Origin: Thermodesulfovibrio sp. | Lineage (GTDB): Bacteria; Nitrospirota; Thermodesulfovibrionia; Thermodesulfovibrionales; JdFR-85 | Direction: 5' to 3' | Length of the DNA stretch: 9,791 nucleotides | NCBI GenBank assembly: GCA_027050975.1 | Contig: JALUAR010000226.1 | Span: 1-9,791, forward strand | In this document: positions 1 to 6,515 of the stretch, in pieces | How the letters are laid out: the number at the start of each line of letters is the position of its first letter | Numbering within the stretch: the first letter of the stretch is position 1 | Made by a program: the position numbers and the translations under genes | Notes under the pieces: generated by a model | What the model saw: only the letters and a program-made list of their open reading frames with translations | Databases searched by the model: none | Told to the model about the DNA's origin: nothing

Positions 1-80
1 TGATAGAAGAGTTCAGGGCATTTCCTCACAGATTCAGATGGGGAGTGAAGGTAGGTGGAGGGATGATTCTGAAGAAATAG
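1..80 (+). CDS. Possible C-terminal tail of an unidentified protein (5' end outside the window)
   Basis: An open frame enters from the left edge (codons begin at base 3) and ends at TAG 78-80. Its last 25 residues include the stretch EEFRAFPHRFRWGVKVGGG and end MILKK. I do not recognise the family. The tail is basic and aromatic, with no membrane segment. The hairpin at 98-128 lies 17 bases after the stop, where a transcript end would be expected, which supports this frame. A second forward frame is also open from the edge to base 85, so the choice of frame is not secure. Confidence 0.35.
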   Translation, partial: IEEFRAFPHRFRWGVKVGGGMILKK

Positions 81-97
81 ATTAGCCCCTTTAAGAT

Positions 98-128
98 AGC
101 ACCCACCAGAGCATCTCAGGTGGGTGCT
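98..128. terminator. Strong perfect hairpin, probable transcript end
   Basis: AGCACCCACC (98-107) is an exact inverted repeat of GGTGGGTGCT (119-128). Inside it, GAG (109-111) can pair with CTC (115-117) around a CAT loop, leaving one A/A mismatch. The whole 31-base element therefore folds into a nearly continuous GC-rich stem. It follows the stop at 80 by 17 bases. No run of T follows on either strand, so it is not a textbook intrinsic terminator. It may act as a factor-assisted terminator, an mRNA 3'-end stabiliser, or a REP-like palindrome. Confidence 0.5.
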
Positions 129-307
129 GAATCAAGAAAATATATCAGAAAAGCCTCAATCATGAACAAGCCCCGTTCTTTTCTGTGTATGCCCGTATAT
201 AGTTTCTTTTGCTGATATTCCCTCCTATTGTGATATGTCAAGAGTTTTTCGCATAGATTAGGCTATTCCATTCTTGCGATTTTTATAGATGCAAGTGATT
301 AACTGAT
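129..307. other. AT-rich intergenic stretch without a recognisable gene
   Basis: The 281 bases between the stop at 80 and the vapB-like start at 362 hold only the hairpin at 98-128 and the control region at 308-353. The remainder is AT-rich, with no frame of convincing protein character. A short inverted repeat, CAGAAAAG (146-153) with CTTTTCTG (178-185), is present, but its 24-base loop makes it unremarkable. I see no RNA gene here. Confidence 0.5.
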
Positions 308-353
308 TTTATGCTATAAGTCGACATAAATATTATAATATGTGCATAAAGGA
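308..353 (+). promoter_or_regulatory. Promoter/operator-like region and ribosome site of the vapBC relic
   Basis: A perfect -10 hexamer, TATAAT (334-339), sits inside the palindrome TATTATAATA (331-340). It is bracketed by a 7-bp inverted repeat, TTTATGC (308-314) and GCATAAA (344-350). Toxin-antitoxin operons commonly have inverted repeats around the -10 that the antitoxin binds, so this may be the old autoregulatory operator (inference). AAAGGA (348-353) is well placed 8 bases before the ATG at 362. No good -35 box is visible. Confidence 0.4.
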
Positions 354-361
354 TATGTACG

Positions 362-566
362 ATGAGGTCTGCGATAGACATTGATGACGAACTGCTTGAA
401 GAGGCAAAAAGACTTACATCAATCAAGACCAAGAAAGAACTCATAAATCTCCTCCCTCAGGGAGCTTAACAGAAAAAAAGATTGAACATCTCTTGAGTCT
501 GTATGTCCTTCTCCTGTTGATCTGACACTTAAAGATTTTAAAGATTTCAGAGAAGATGAGTTCTGA
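362..566 (+). pseudogene. vapB: Broken VapB-type antitoxin gene
   Basis: The intact start reads MRSAIDIDDELLEEAKRL and continues to KTKKELINL. This is the DNA-binding N-terminus of a VapB antitoxin of the family with an RTTIDIDDELL-like opening. The frame then breaks and stops at 467-469. The remainder of a normal antitoxin is still legible in other frames: SLREL NRK, then KIEHLLSLY, then PSPVDLTLKDFKDFREDEF ending in TGA at 564-566. The latter is a typical toxin-binding tail. At least three small indels are needed, one in the A-run near 473-479. The order, the ribosome site and the 11-base overlap with the following toxin relic are those of a real vapBC operon. The 35-codon product would lack the toxin-neutralising part. 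Confidence 0.8.
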
Positions 567-870
567 GAAATTTCTGATAGGTGCAATAATATGGGTTAAG
601 TACCTTTGTGGAATGGACGAATCAATAAGGGATAAGATTTCCATCCTTGTTCTGAAAACTCTGCATACACATCTGAAATAATAATCATGGAAATCCTGAG
701 AGGAGCAAAGTCGGAGAAAGAATACCAGGATGCTACATGATGACTTCCTTGCACTTCCACAATTATCAATCAATAAAGAGGTTTGGGAACTATCATGGAG
801 AAATGCCTATGAAGCCTCTTAAGAAAGGATACATTTGATTGCTTTATTGTACAAGTAGTATATTTCTTTA
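556..870 (+). pseudogene. vapC: Broken VapC-type PIN-domain ribonuclease toxin gene
   Basis: Starting from ATG 556, the first segment reads MSSEKFLIGAIIWVKYLCGM and continues to about IRDKISILVL before stopping at 679-681. In VapC toxins the corresponding start is FLIDTSxWVKYL, so the first metal-binding Asp is Gly here (GGT at 580-582) and the following Thr is Ala. After a frameshift near 650, the conserved middle resumes as ENSAYTSEIIIMEILRGAKS, including the Glu of EILRGAKSEKEY. Another shift near 731 gives LHDDFLALPQLSINKEVWEL followed by SWRNAY, and a last one near 815 gives a poor match to the TDCLIA region. The 3' end is unclear and the final catalytic part is missing. The gene cannot make an active nuclease. 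Its end coordinate is approximate. Confidence 0.8.
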
Positions 871-1014
871 TAGAAATGAGAGGCAGGCAGAAGGGGTAAT
901 TTAATTAAGCCTGTAGAAGATAGGGTAAGAACAAGGAGACAGGGGAAATTGCTGTTAAAAACCATCAATTTAGGAAAGAATACTATTGTTGTGGTGTAAC
1001 TCTGCCTGTTTCTG

Positions 1015-1500
1015 CTATGTTTTAAGTGATGCTATCAGTTCTTTTATTGTCTTTACAAGGACGGGATGTAATAGATCAGGAGCTATTTCAGCCAGTGGTT
1101 TCAGAACAAACTCCCGTTCCTGTATAAACGGATGGGGAATTACAAGCGGAAGAGGCTGACCTGTCTCATCGTAAATTGTAGTGTCAATAATCTCCTGGTC
1201 AAAGAGGAGTATGTCGATATCTATTACCCTGGGGCCCCATCGCGTGGTCTCTGTTCTTCCCAGCTTCTTCTCGATCTCCTTAATTGTGAGAAGGAGTTCT
1301 TCTGGGCGTAGAGAGGTCTCTGCCTCCACTGCCATGTTTATGAACGAGGGTTGCTCGGTTACACCCCAGGGTGCTGTTTCATACATCCTGGATTTACGAA
1401 TTATTCTGATTCCGTTTCGCTCAAGCTCTGCAAGGGCCTGCAAACAGTTGGCCTTTCTGTCCCCTATGTTTGATCCGAGTCCAAAGTAGACGGTGTGCAT
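1015..1500 (-). CDS. folK: 2-amino-4-hydroxy-6-hydroxymethyldihydropteridine pyrophosphokinase (HPPK)
   Basis: HPPK transfers pyrophosphate from ATP to 6-hydroxymethyl-7,8-dihydropterin in cytosolic folate synthesis, just before dihydropteroate synthase. The 161-residue protein has the normal length for a single-domain HPPK. It shows the N-terminal GLGSNIGDR (7-15), the ETAPWG pterin-loop motif (41-46) with QPSFINMAVE, the family signature RWGPRVIDIDIL (87-98) with the Mg-binding Asp94 and Asp96, and IPHP (121-124). It is not fused to folB or folP. ATG at 1500 lies 11 bases after the dapL-like stop, so the two are co-transcribed. The bases upstream (CTTGAGACCCC) give only a weak ribosome site, suggesting coupling to the gene before it. 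No clear terminator follows it. Confidence 0.95.
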   Translation of the reverse strand: MHTVYFGLGSNIGDRKANCLQALAELERNGIRIIRKSRMYETAPWGVTEQPSFINMAVEAETSLRPEELLLTIKEIEKKLGRTETTRWGPRVIDIDILLFDQEIIDTTIYDETGQPLPLVIPHPFIQEREFVLKPLAEIAPDLLHPVLVKTIKELIASLKT

Positions 1501-1511
1501 GGGGTCTCAAG

Positions 1512-2681
1512 TTAGAGGACCTCTTTCATCCTCTCCACAGCCTCCTTTAATCTGTCAACCGGCACGGTCAATGCAAATCTTATGTATCCTTCTCCTGGCT
1601 CTCCAAAGCCGTTTCCCGGAGTGCCGAGAATTCCTGCCTTGTCCAGGAGATGGATTGTGAACTCCTCGGACGTGTACCCCTGTGGAACCTTTGTCCAGAG
1701 ATAAAAGGTGGCATCGGGCTTCAGAGCATTGAGTCCGATGGACTTCAGCCCATTATACAGAGTATCCCTTCTTTCCTGATAAATGTTTCTTATACTGTCA
1801 AGTATTGACTCGTCAGAGTTAAGCGCAACTATGGCTGCTTCCTGAATGGCCTGGAAAACTCCTGAATCAATATTGGTTTTGATTTTCCCCAGACCTGCAA
1901 TCACCTCGGCATTTCCTGCGGCGAACCCGATTCGCCAACCGGTCATATTGTAAGTCTTGGAAAGAGAATGAAACTCCACTCCCACATCCTTTGCTCCATC
2001 AACCTCAAGAAAGCTGATCGGTTTTTTGTTGTCAAAATAGAGCTCCGAGTAGGCAGCATCATGGCATATTATAATGTTGTACCTTTCTGCCACCGAGATA
2101 GCCTCCTTAAAGAACTCAACCGTGGCTGTCTGGGATGTGGGATTGTTTGGATAATTTAAGAACATCATCTTTGCCTTCTGGAGTACCTCTTCGGGGATAG
2201 AGCTAAAATCGGGATAGAAGTTGTTTTCCTCCTTAAGGGGCATGTAGTAAGGCTCTCCACCGGCAAAGAGAGTTCCTATGGCATATACAGGGTAGGCAGG
2301 AGTTGGACAGAGCACTATATCTCCAGGATTAACAAAGGCAAGGGGAATATGTCCAATACCCTCTTTGGAGCCTATAAGCGATAAGACCTCTTTGGTTGGA
2401 TCAAGATTCACATTAAATCTTCTTTTGTACCACTCAGCTACTGCCTCACGATAGGACAGCATTCCTATATAGGAAGGATATTTGTGATGTTCCGGTTTCT
2501 CAACGGCCTTCTGCATTGCCTTTACAATATGTTCCGGTGTCGGGAGGTCAGGGTCTCCTATGCTTATATCAATAACATCAACCCCTTTGTTTACCGCCTC
2601 CTCTTTCATCTTGTCAATCCTTGCAAACAGATACGGCGGAAGGTTCTTGACTCTGTCGGAAAGTTCAAACCTTGTATTCAT
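1512..2681 (-). CDS. dapL: PLP-dependent aminotransferase, probable LL-diaminopimelate aminotransferase
   Basis: A class I/II fold-type I aminotransferase of 389 residues. The opening (PPYLFARIDKMKEEA, then DVIDISIGDPDLPTPE at 35-50) resembles bacterial DapL, which converts tetrahydrodipicolinate to LL-diaminopimelate in one step with glutamate as amino donor, for lysine and peptidoglycan. Visible active-site features are GSKEGIGH (104-111), NYPNNPTS (176-183), Asp208 in CHDAAYSE, Tyr211, the PLP-binding Lys242 in SLSKTYNMTGWR, Arg250 and the carboxylate-binding Arg368 in YIRFALT. ATG at 2681 has a perfect AAGGAGG site 4 bases upstream. It is followed closely by folK. The alternative is a broad aspartate or alanine aminotransferase. 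DapL fits better, but the sequence alone does not prove the substrate. Confidence 0.8.
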   Translation of the reverse strand: MNTRFELSDRVKNLPPYLFARIDKMKEEAVNKGVDVIDISIGDPDLPTPEHIVKAMQKAVEKPEHHKYPSYIGMLSYREAVAEWYKRRFNVNLDPTKEVLSLIGSKEGIGHIPLAFVNPGDIVLCPTPAYPVYAIGTLFAGGEPYYMPLKEENNFYPDFSSIPEEVLQKAKMMFLNYPNNPTSQTATVEFFKEAISVAERYNIIICHDAAYSELYFDNKKPISFLEVDGAKDVGVEFHSLSKTYNMTGWRIGFAAGNAEVIAGLGKIKTNIDSGVFQAIQEAAIVALNSDESILDSIRNIYQERRDTLYNGLKSIGLNALKPDATFYLWTKVPQGYTSEEFTIHLLDKAGILGTPGNGFGEPGEGYIRFALTVPVDRLKEAVERMKEVL

Positions 2682-2764
2682 CTGTCCTCCTTAAATTTCT
2701 CTTTATGATTTTTGGTTATTGACAGGTTGTGACGGAATTAACTGGTTTTAGGTAGAATTTAGAT

Positions 2765-2770
2765 ATTATA
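2765..2770 (-). promoter_or_regulatory. Candidate -10 box for the dapL-folK pair
   Basis: On the minus strand, the 100-base gap between the second response regulator and the aminotransferase holds an exact TATAAT immediately after the regulator's stop. It would start a transcript about 75 bases before the aminotransferase ATG. There is no convincing -35 hexamer at normal spacing, so this may be a weak or activator-dependent promoter, or a chance match. The gap contains no obvious terminator hairpin, so read-through from the regulators is also possible. Confidence 0.3.
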
Positions 2771-2781
2771 GCATAGAGAGG

Positions 2782-4167
2782 TTATTCGATGTTGTCTTTT
2801 TTTAATCCGTATTTCTCCCATCTGTACCAGAAGGTTTTGTAGCTCATCCCCAGAAGCTGGGCTGCCTTCTTGACAACATTGTTTGCCTTTTTCATGGCCT
2901 TTATCATAAGCTCCTTCTCAAGCTCCTCAAGTACAATCCCCTCATCGGGTATATCAATGACGAGGCTCTCTTTGTTGCTCTTTACTGTAAGGTCATCCCT
3001 GATATCGTTATAGGTGATAATTTCCCCTTCGCTCATTATAACGGCGTGCTCTATAACGGATTGAAGCTGCCTGATATTGCCGGGCCAGTGGTACTCTATG
3101 AGGGCCTTCATAGCACGATCTTCCACCCCTTTTAGTCTTTTGCCGAACTCTTCATTATACTTGCTGATAAAATGCTCTACCAGTAAGGGGATATCCCCCT
3201 TTCTTTCTCGAAGCGGAGGTAACTGGATTGTAACAACCCTTAGCCGATAATAAAGGTCCTCACGGAATCTGCCCTCCTTTATCAGTTCCTCAAGATCATG
3301 ATGGGTGGCTGCTATGGTTCTTATATCAACCTTGAAGGAGTCCTTGCCACCAAGACGCCTGACCTCACCGTCCTGCAAAACCCTCAGGAGTTTTGCCTGA
3401 AGATTCATTGGCATATCTCCTATTTCATCAAGAAATAGCGTGCCCCCACTTGTCAGTTCTATCAGTCCTTTCTTTCTCGAAGTTGCCCCGGTGAATGCCC
3501 CTGGCTCATAACCAAATAGTTCGCTTTCCAGAAGATTCTCCGGTATGGAGGCGCAGTTAAGAGCTGTAAAAGGACGGTCTCTTCTTAAACTGTTGTAATG
3601 AATGGCCTTGGCAACCAGTTCTTTGCCTGTTCCGCTTTCTCCCCTGATAAGTACGGTGGCATTTGTGGGGGAGACCTTTTTGACTGTTTCCAGCACCTTT
3701 TTCATCTTTTCAGAGGAGCCTATAATACCTTCGATTTTGAATTGTCCATAAAGTTTGTCTCTGAGATTGATGTTCTCAAATAGCAGTTGCTGTCTCTCAA
3801 TGGCCTGGCGTACTTTAAACAGGACGGTCTCTTTGTCAAGGGGCTTGGTCAGATAGTCATATGCCCCCTTTTTAATTGCTTCAACTGCAGAAGAGATGGT
3901 ACCGTAAGCTGTCATAATCAATACTGCAGGAGCCGGCACTATCTCCATCTGTTGAATCCTCTCAAGAAGCTCCATTCCGGAGATGCCGGGCATTTTCAGG
4001 TCGGTAAGGACAACCTTGGGCGGTGTTTTGGCAATTATAGAGAAGGCTTCATTGCCTGAGGAGGCTGTTGATACCTCGAACCCCTCTTCGGATAGAATAG
4101 TCTTTAAAATATCTCTTTGGAGAGGTTCGTCATCCACAATCAGGATATCCAGCCCGGTTTCACTCAA
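2782..4167 (-). CDS. Sigma54-dependent response regulator, NtrC family (second of the pair)
   Basis: A 461-residue transcription activator with three parts. The receiver domain (about 1-125) has the acidic pair Asp12/Asp13, phospho-acceptor Asp56 in TDLKMPG, Thr86 and Lys108. The AAA+ sigma54-interaction domain (about 145-380) has Walker A GESGTGKE (176-183), the sigma54-contacting GAFTGA (223-228), Walker B GGTLFLDE (241-248) and arginine-finger motif FREDLYYR (301-308). A Fis-type helix-turn-helix lies at about 420-455. Oddities are His289 where the ATNxDL motif normally has Asn, and GNIRQLQ instead of GNVRELE. The start is TTG at 4167: it overlaps the previous gene by 8 bases and has AAGGAG 7 bases upstream, and no later start leaves the receiver intact. 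Target genes and sensor kinase are not identifiable here. Confidence 0.93.
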   Translation of the reverse strand: MSETGLDILIVDDEPLQRDILKTILSEEGFEVSTASSGNEAFSIIAKTPPKVVLTDLKMPGISGMELLERIQQMEIVPAPAVLIMTAYGTISSAVEAIKKGAYDYLTKPLDKETVLFKVRQAIERQQLLFENINLRDKLYGQFKIEGIIGSSEKMKKVLETVKKVSPTNATVLIRGESGTGKELVAKAIHYNSLRRDRPFTALNCASIPENLLESELFGYEPGAFTGATSRKKGLIELTSGGTLFLDEIGDMPMNLQAKLLRVLQDGEVRRLGGKDSFKVDIRTIAATHHDLEELIKEGRFREDLYYRLRVVTIQLPPLRERKGDIPLLVEHFISKYNEEFGKRLKGVEDRAMKALIEYHWPGNIRQLQSVIEHAVIMSEGEIITYNDIRDDLTVKSNKESLVIDIPDEGIVLEELEKELMIKAMKKANNVVKKAAQLLGMSYKTFWYRWEKYGLKKDNIE

Positions 4168-5524
4168 TCCGGTACTCCTTTATCTTTGTGAGAAGGGTCT
4201 TATAGCTTACCTGAAGTATCTCGGCAGCCCTGGTCTTATTCCAGCGGGTTTCGATAAGTGCCTTGCGGATTCTCTCCGATTCAGCCATCCTGATGGCAGC
4301 CTTTGTTGTCTCTTCTAAAGGGCCATCCATGGGAAGGTTCTCGCCCGGGCAGGGTGACTCCACTGCTACCAGCGAGATATGTTCCGGTTCAATGGTGTCA
4401 CCGTCACTAAGGATCATGGCCCGTTCTATTGTGTTTTCAAGCTCCCGGACATTGCCTTTCCAGTTATACTGCATAAGGATATTTAACGCCTCTTTGGAAA
4501 GCCTCTTCTTTTTTGTCTTCATCTCTTTGGCGAAGCGTTCAATAAAGAACTCCGCAAGGAGCGGAATATCCTCCTTCCTCTCTCTTAAAGGCGGAATGTG
4601 TATGGGAAAGACATTGAGTCTGTAAAAGAGATCTTCTCTGAATTCTCCCTTTTTAACCGCCTGGGCGAGGTCCCTGTTTGTGGCTGCAATGATTCTTACA
4701 TCAACCTGAAGAGGCTTTGTGCCACCCACTCTTTCAATCACCTGATCCTGTAAAACCCTTAGAAGTTTAGCCTGTAAGGAGGGCTCTAAGTCAGCTATTT
4801 CGTCAAGGAAAATTGTGCCGTGGTTGGCAAGTTCGAACTTGCCGGGCTTTCGTGTTGTAGCTCCGGTGAAAGCCCCTTTTTCATGTCCAAATAGTTCGGA
4901 CTCCAGTAACTCCCTGGGGATTGCCGCGCAGTTTATGGGAATAAAGAGGGCTTCTGCTCTCGGACTGAGTTGGTGTATTGTCCGGGCAAAGAGTTCTTTG
5001 CCTGTTCCGCTTTCTCCCTGAAGTAGCACTGTGGTTTTTGTAGAAGCAACCTTCCGGACCTTCTCAATAACCTCTCGAATCTTCTCGCTACTGCCAACAA
5101 TTGTTGGCAGCCCCTTTCGGGTCACGATCTCCTCTTTTAGAAGGAGATTTTCTCTGTAAAGACGGCGTGTCTCCAAGGCACGTTTGATGATTACAAGGAG
5201 GTGATCCATGTCAAAGGGTTTTGTTATAAAGTCGAAGGCTCCCTCTTTTATTGCTTCCACAGCTATCTCTATGGTTCCGAAGGCTGTCATGATTATTACG
5301 GGAATGTCAGGGGCCTCCGAGCGTGCGGCCCTGAGAATCTCCAGGCCGTCTTTATCAGGGAGCTTAAGATCTGTCAGAACCAGGTCGGGTGCCTCCGAGG
5401 ATATCTTTCCGATTCCTTCCTCAGCAGTTATGGCAATGGAACAATTATATCCTTCGGCAGTCAGAGTTGCCTTGAGCATTTCCGCCATGGACAGCTTGTC
5501 TTCAACAATCAGAATCCTTTGCAT
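4160..5524 (-). CDS. Sigma54-dependent response regulator, NtrC family (first of the pair)
   Basis: A 454-residue activator that, when phosphorylated, should oligomerise and use ATP to open sigma54 promoters. The receiver (about 1-118) has Glu8/Asp9, phospho-acceptor Asp52 in TDLKLPDKDG, Thr80 and Lys102. The AAA+ domain (about 140-375) has Walker A GESGTGKE (170-177), GAFTGA (217-222), Walker B GTIFLDE (236-242), an intact AATNRDL (280-286), finger motif FREDLFYR (295-302) and GNVRELE (357-363). The C-terminal Fis-type helix-turn-helix (about 415-452) includes TRAAEILQVSYKTLLTKI. All key residues are present, so it is probably active. ATG at 5524 lies 3 bases after the phosphorylase stop, with AAGGG 8 bases upstream inside that gene. 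It resembles the AtoC/ZraR/NtrC group, but I cannot assign a specific member. Confidence 0.94.
   Translation of the reverse strand: MQRILIVEDKLSMAEMLKATLTAEGYNCSIAITAEEGIGKISSEAPDLVLTDLKLPDKDGLEILRAARSEAPDIPVIIMTAFGTIEIAVEAIKEGAFDFITKPFDMDHLLVIIKRALETRRLYRENLLLKEEIVTRKGLPTIVGSSEKIREVIEKVRKVASTKTTVLLQGESGTGKELFARTIHQLSPRAEALFIPINCAAIPRELLESELFGHEKGAFTGATTRKPGKFELANHGTIFLDEIADLEPSLQAKLLRVLQDQVIERVGGTKPLQVDVRIIAATNRDLAQAVKKGEFREDLFYRLNVFPIHIPPLRERKEDIPLLAEFFIERFAKEMKTKKKRLSKEALNILMQYNWKGNVRELENTIERAMILSDGDTIEPEHISLVAVESPCPGENLPMDGPLEETTKAAIRMAESERIRKALIETRWNKTRAAEILQVSYKTLLTKIKEYRIE
4175..4180 (-). promoter_or_regulatory. Ribosome site that fixes a TTG start
   Basis: AAGGAG on the minus strand lies 7 bases before TTG 4167-4165, inside the end of the upstream regulator gene. 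The reading ATTGAGTGA holds both the TTG start of the second regulator and the TGA stop of the first (4162-4160). This arrangement favours translational coupling, giving linked amounts of the two proteins. Confidence 0.75.
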
Positions 5525-5527
5525 AGA

Positions 5528-6295
5528 CTATGCCCTTGCATCCTTAAGAGAGTCTTTACAGGAGCAGGACCTTTCTTCTGGAAGGTTTTTTATAAGTTCC
5601 GAAATCAGGAGTTTTACCCTCTCTGTACTGGCCTTCATTGTTTCTATAACTTCGGTGGTTGTAAGCCTTGTGGTTGAAATACCGGCAGCATAGTTTGTAA
5701 TAACAGCGATACAAAGATAGCAGAGGGTGAGTTCCTTGGCCAGGGATGCCTCTGGCATACCTGTCATTCCCACCATGTCTCCTCCGGCTAATTTCAAAAA
5801 GGCTATCTCCGCCGGTGTCTCGAGCCGAGGCCCTTCTGTGCAGGCATAGGTCCCTCCGTCATGAACTGTGTTGTCAATACTCAAGACAGCTTTCCTCATT
5901 TCAGGGCAGTAAGGTTCCGAGAAGTCAATATGATAGACCTCTGGTCCGTCATAAAAGGTGTGTTGCCTGTTCTTTGTAAAATCAATAATCTGGTTCGGAA
6001 TAACAATATCTCCGGGGCAGAAATCATCACGAATGCCACCCACTGCATTTACCGCTATGATTCGCTTAACCCCCAGGGTTCGAAATCCCCAGATATTTGC
6101 CCTGTAGTTCACCTTGTGGGGAGGTATGCTGTGCTCCCTGGAGTGTCGTGCAAGAAAAACAGCGCCTCTGTCTCCTATTTTGCCTACCACATATTCATCT
6201 GAAGGTGCTCCATAGGGAGTATTTAACTTTACCTTTTCGACTACTTCAAAGCCGGGAATTTCGTAAAGTCCGCTTCCGCCAATGATTCCGACCAT
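5528..6295 (-). CDS. 5'-methylthio-nucleoside / purine nucleoside phosphorylase (MTAP/MTIP family)
   Basis: A 255-residue cytosolic phosphorylase that cleaves a purine nucleoside with phosphate to free base and (methylthio)ribose-1-phosphate, a salvage step for the methylthioadenosine made by polyamine and SAM metabolism. Family motifs are IIGGSGLY (4-11), the phosphate-site RHSREH (50-55), NYRANIWG (63-70), NAVGGI (83-88), EGPRLETPAE (154-163) and GMTGMPEASLAKE (177-189). At 200-205 it has TNYAAG. Adenine-specific MTAPs carry TDYDCW here, with Asp contacting the 6-amino group. Asn201 is typical of 6-oxopurine enzymes such as methylthioinosine phosphorylase, so hypoxanthine or guanine nucleosides are likelier substrates (inference). 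The C-terminus has a CSC motif (244-246), like the CxC disulphide pair of some archaeal MTAPs. ATG at 6295 has AGGAAGGGA upstream (6304-6312). It leads the operon with the two regulators. Confidence 0.9.
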   Translation of the reverse strand: MVGIIGGSGLYEIPGFEVVEKVKLNTPYGAPSDEYVVGKIGDRGAVFLARHSREHSIPPHKVNYRANIWGFRTLGVKRIIAVNAVGGIRDDFCPGDIVIPNQIIDFTKNRQHTFYDGPEVYHIDFSEPYCPEMRKAVLSIDNTVHDGGTYACTEGPRLETPAEIAFLKLAGGDMVGMTGMPEASLAKELTLCYLCIAVITNYAAGISTTRLTTTEVIETMKASTERVKLLISELIKNLPEERSCSCKDSLKDARA

Positions 6296-6413
6296 AAATA
6301 TGTTCCCTTCCTGTCATTATTCTTTAGTTTATATTACCCAAATCCGGGTATAAGATTCCTCCATTCCATCCCTTCCGGACAATTGCTGGTTTGTTGTTAC
6401 CGCTGGACCAAGG

Positions 6414-6441
6414 ATATTAGGTTATTATATTAGGTATAACC
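6414..6441. promoter_or_regulatory. Operator-like overlapping direct and inverted repeats
   Basis: ATATTAGGT occurs twice, at 6414-6422 and 6427-6435, a 13-base period. Overlapping these, GGTTAT (6420-6425) and ATAACC (6436-6441) form a 6-bp inverted repeat. The cluster sits midway between the two divergent genes and looks like a binding site for a dimeric or tandemly binding regulator. Which protein binds is unknown; the region is AT-rich, so chance remains possible. Confidence 0.3.
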
Positions 6442-6515
6442 GAGTAAATCAATAGCGCCTGTAAGGTTTTAATCCGTTAGTAATCTTTTGCCTGTTATTA
6501 TATCCATAGTTTCCG

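Noticed and set aside
146..185. Inverted repeat CAGAAAAG / CTTTTCTG
   Set aside because: It is a low-complexity 8-bp pair with a 24-base loop in an AT-rich stretch and is likely to occur by chance.
441..773. 110-codon minus-strand open frame
   Set aside because: It lies antisense to the vapBC relic, whose protein motifs are clear on the plus strand. The minus-strand translation is rich in Cys, Phe and Arg and resembles no protein family.
911..943. CCTGT / ACAGG pair downstream of folK as a terminator
   Set aside because: It is only 5 bp with a long loop and no U-run in the folK direction.
2719..2758. TTGACA (2719-2724) with TAGAAT (2753-2758) as a plus-strand promoter
   Set aside because: The 28-base spacing is far too long, and it would drive only antisense transcription into the second regulator.
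3983..4318. 111-codon plus-strand open frame spanning the overlap of the two regulators
   Set aside because: It is antisense to conserved receiver and helix-turn-helix coding sequence, with no ribosome site and no family resemblance.
5201..5693. Two plus-strand open frames of about 160 codons
   Set aside because: They are antisense to the receiver domain of the first regulator and the end of the phosphorylase, both strongly supported by motifs. The plus-strand products look like shadow translations.
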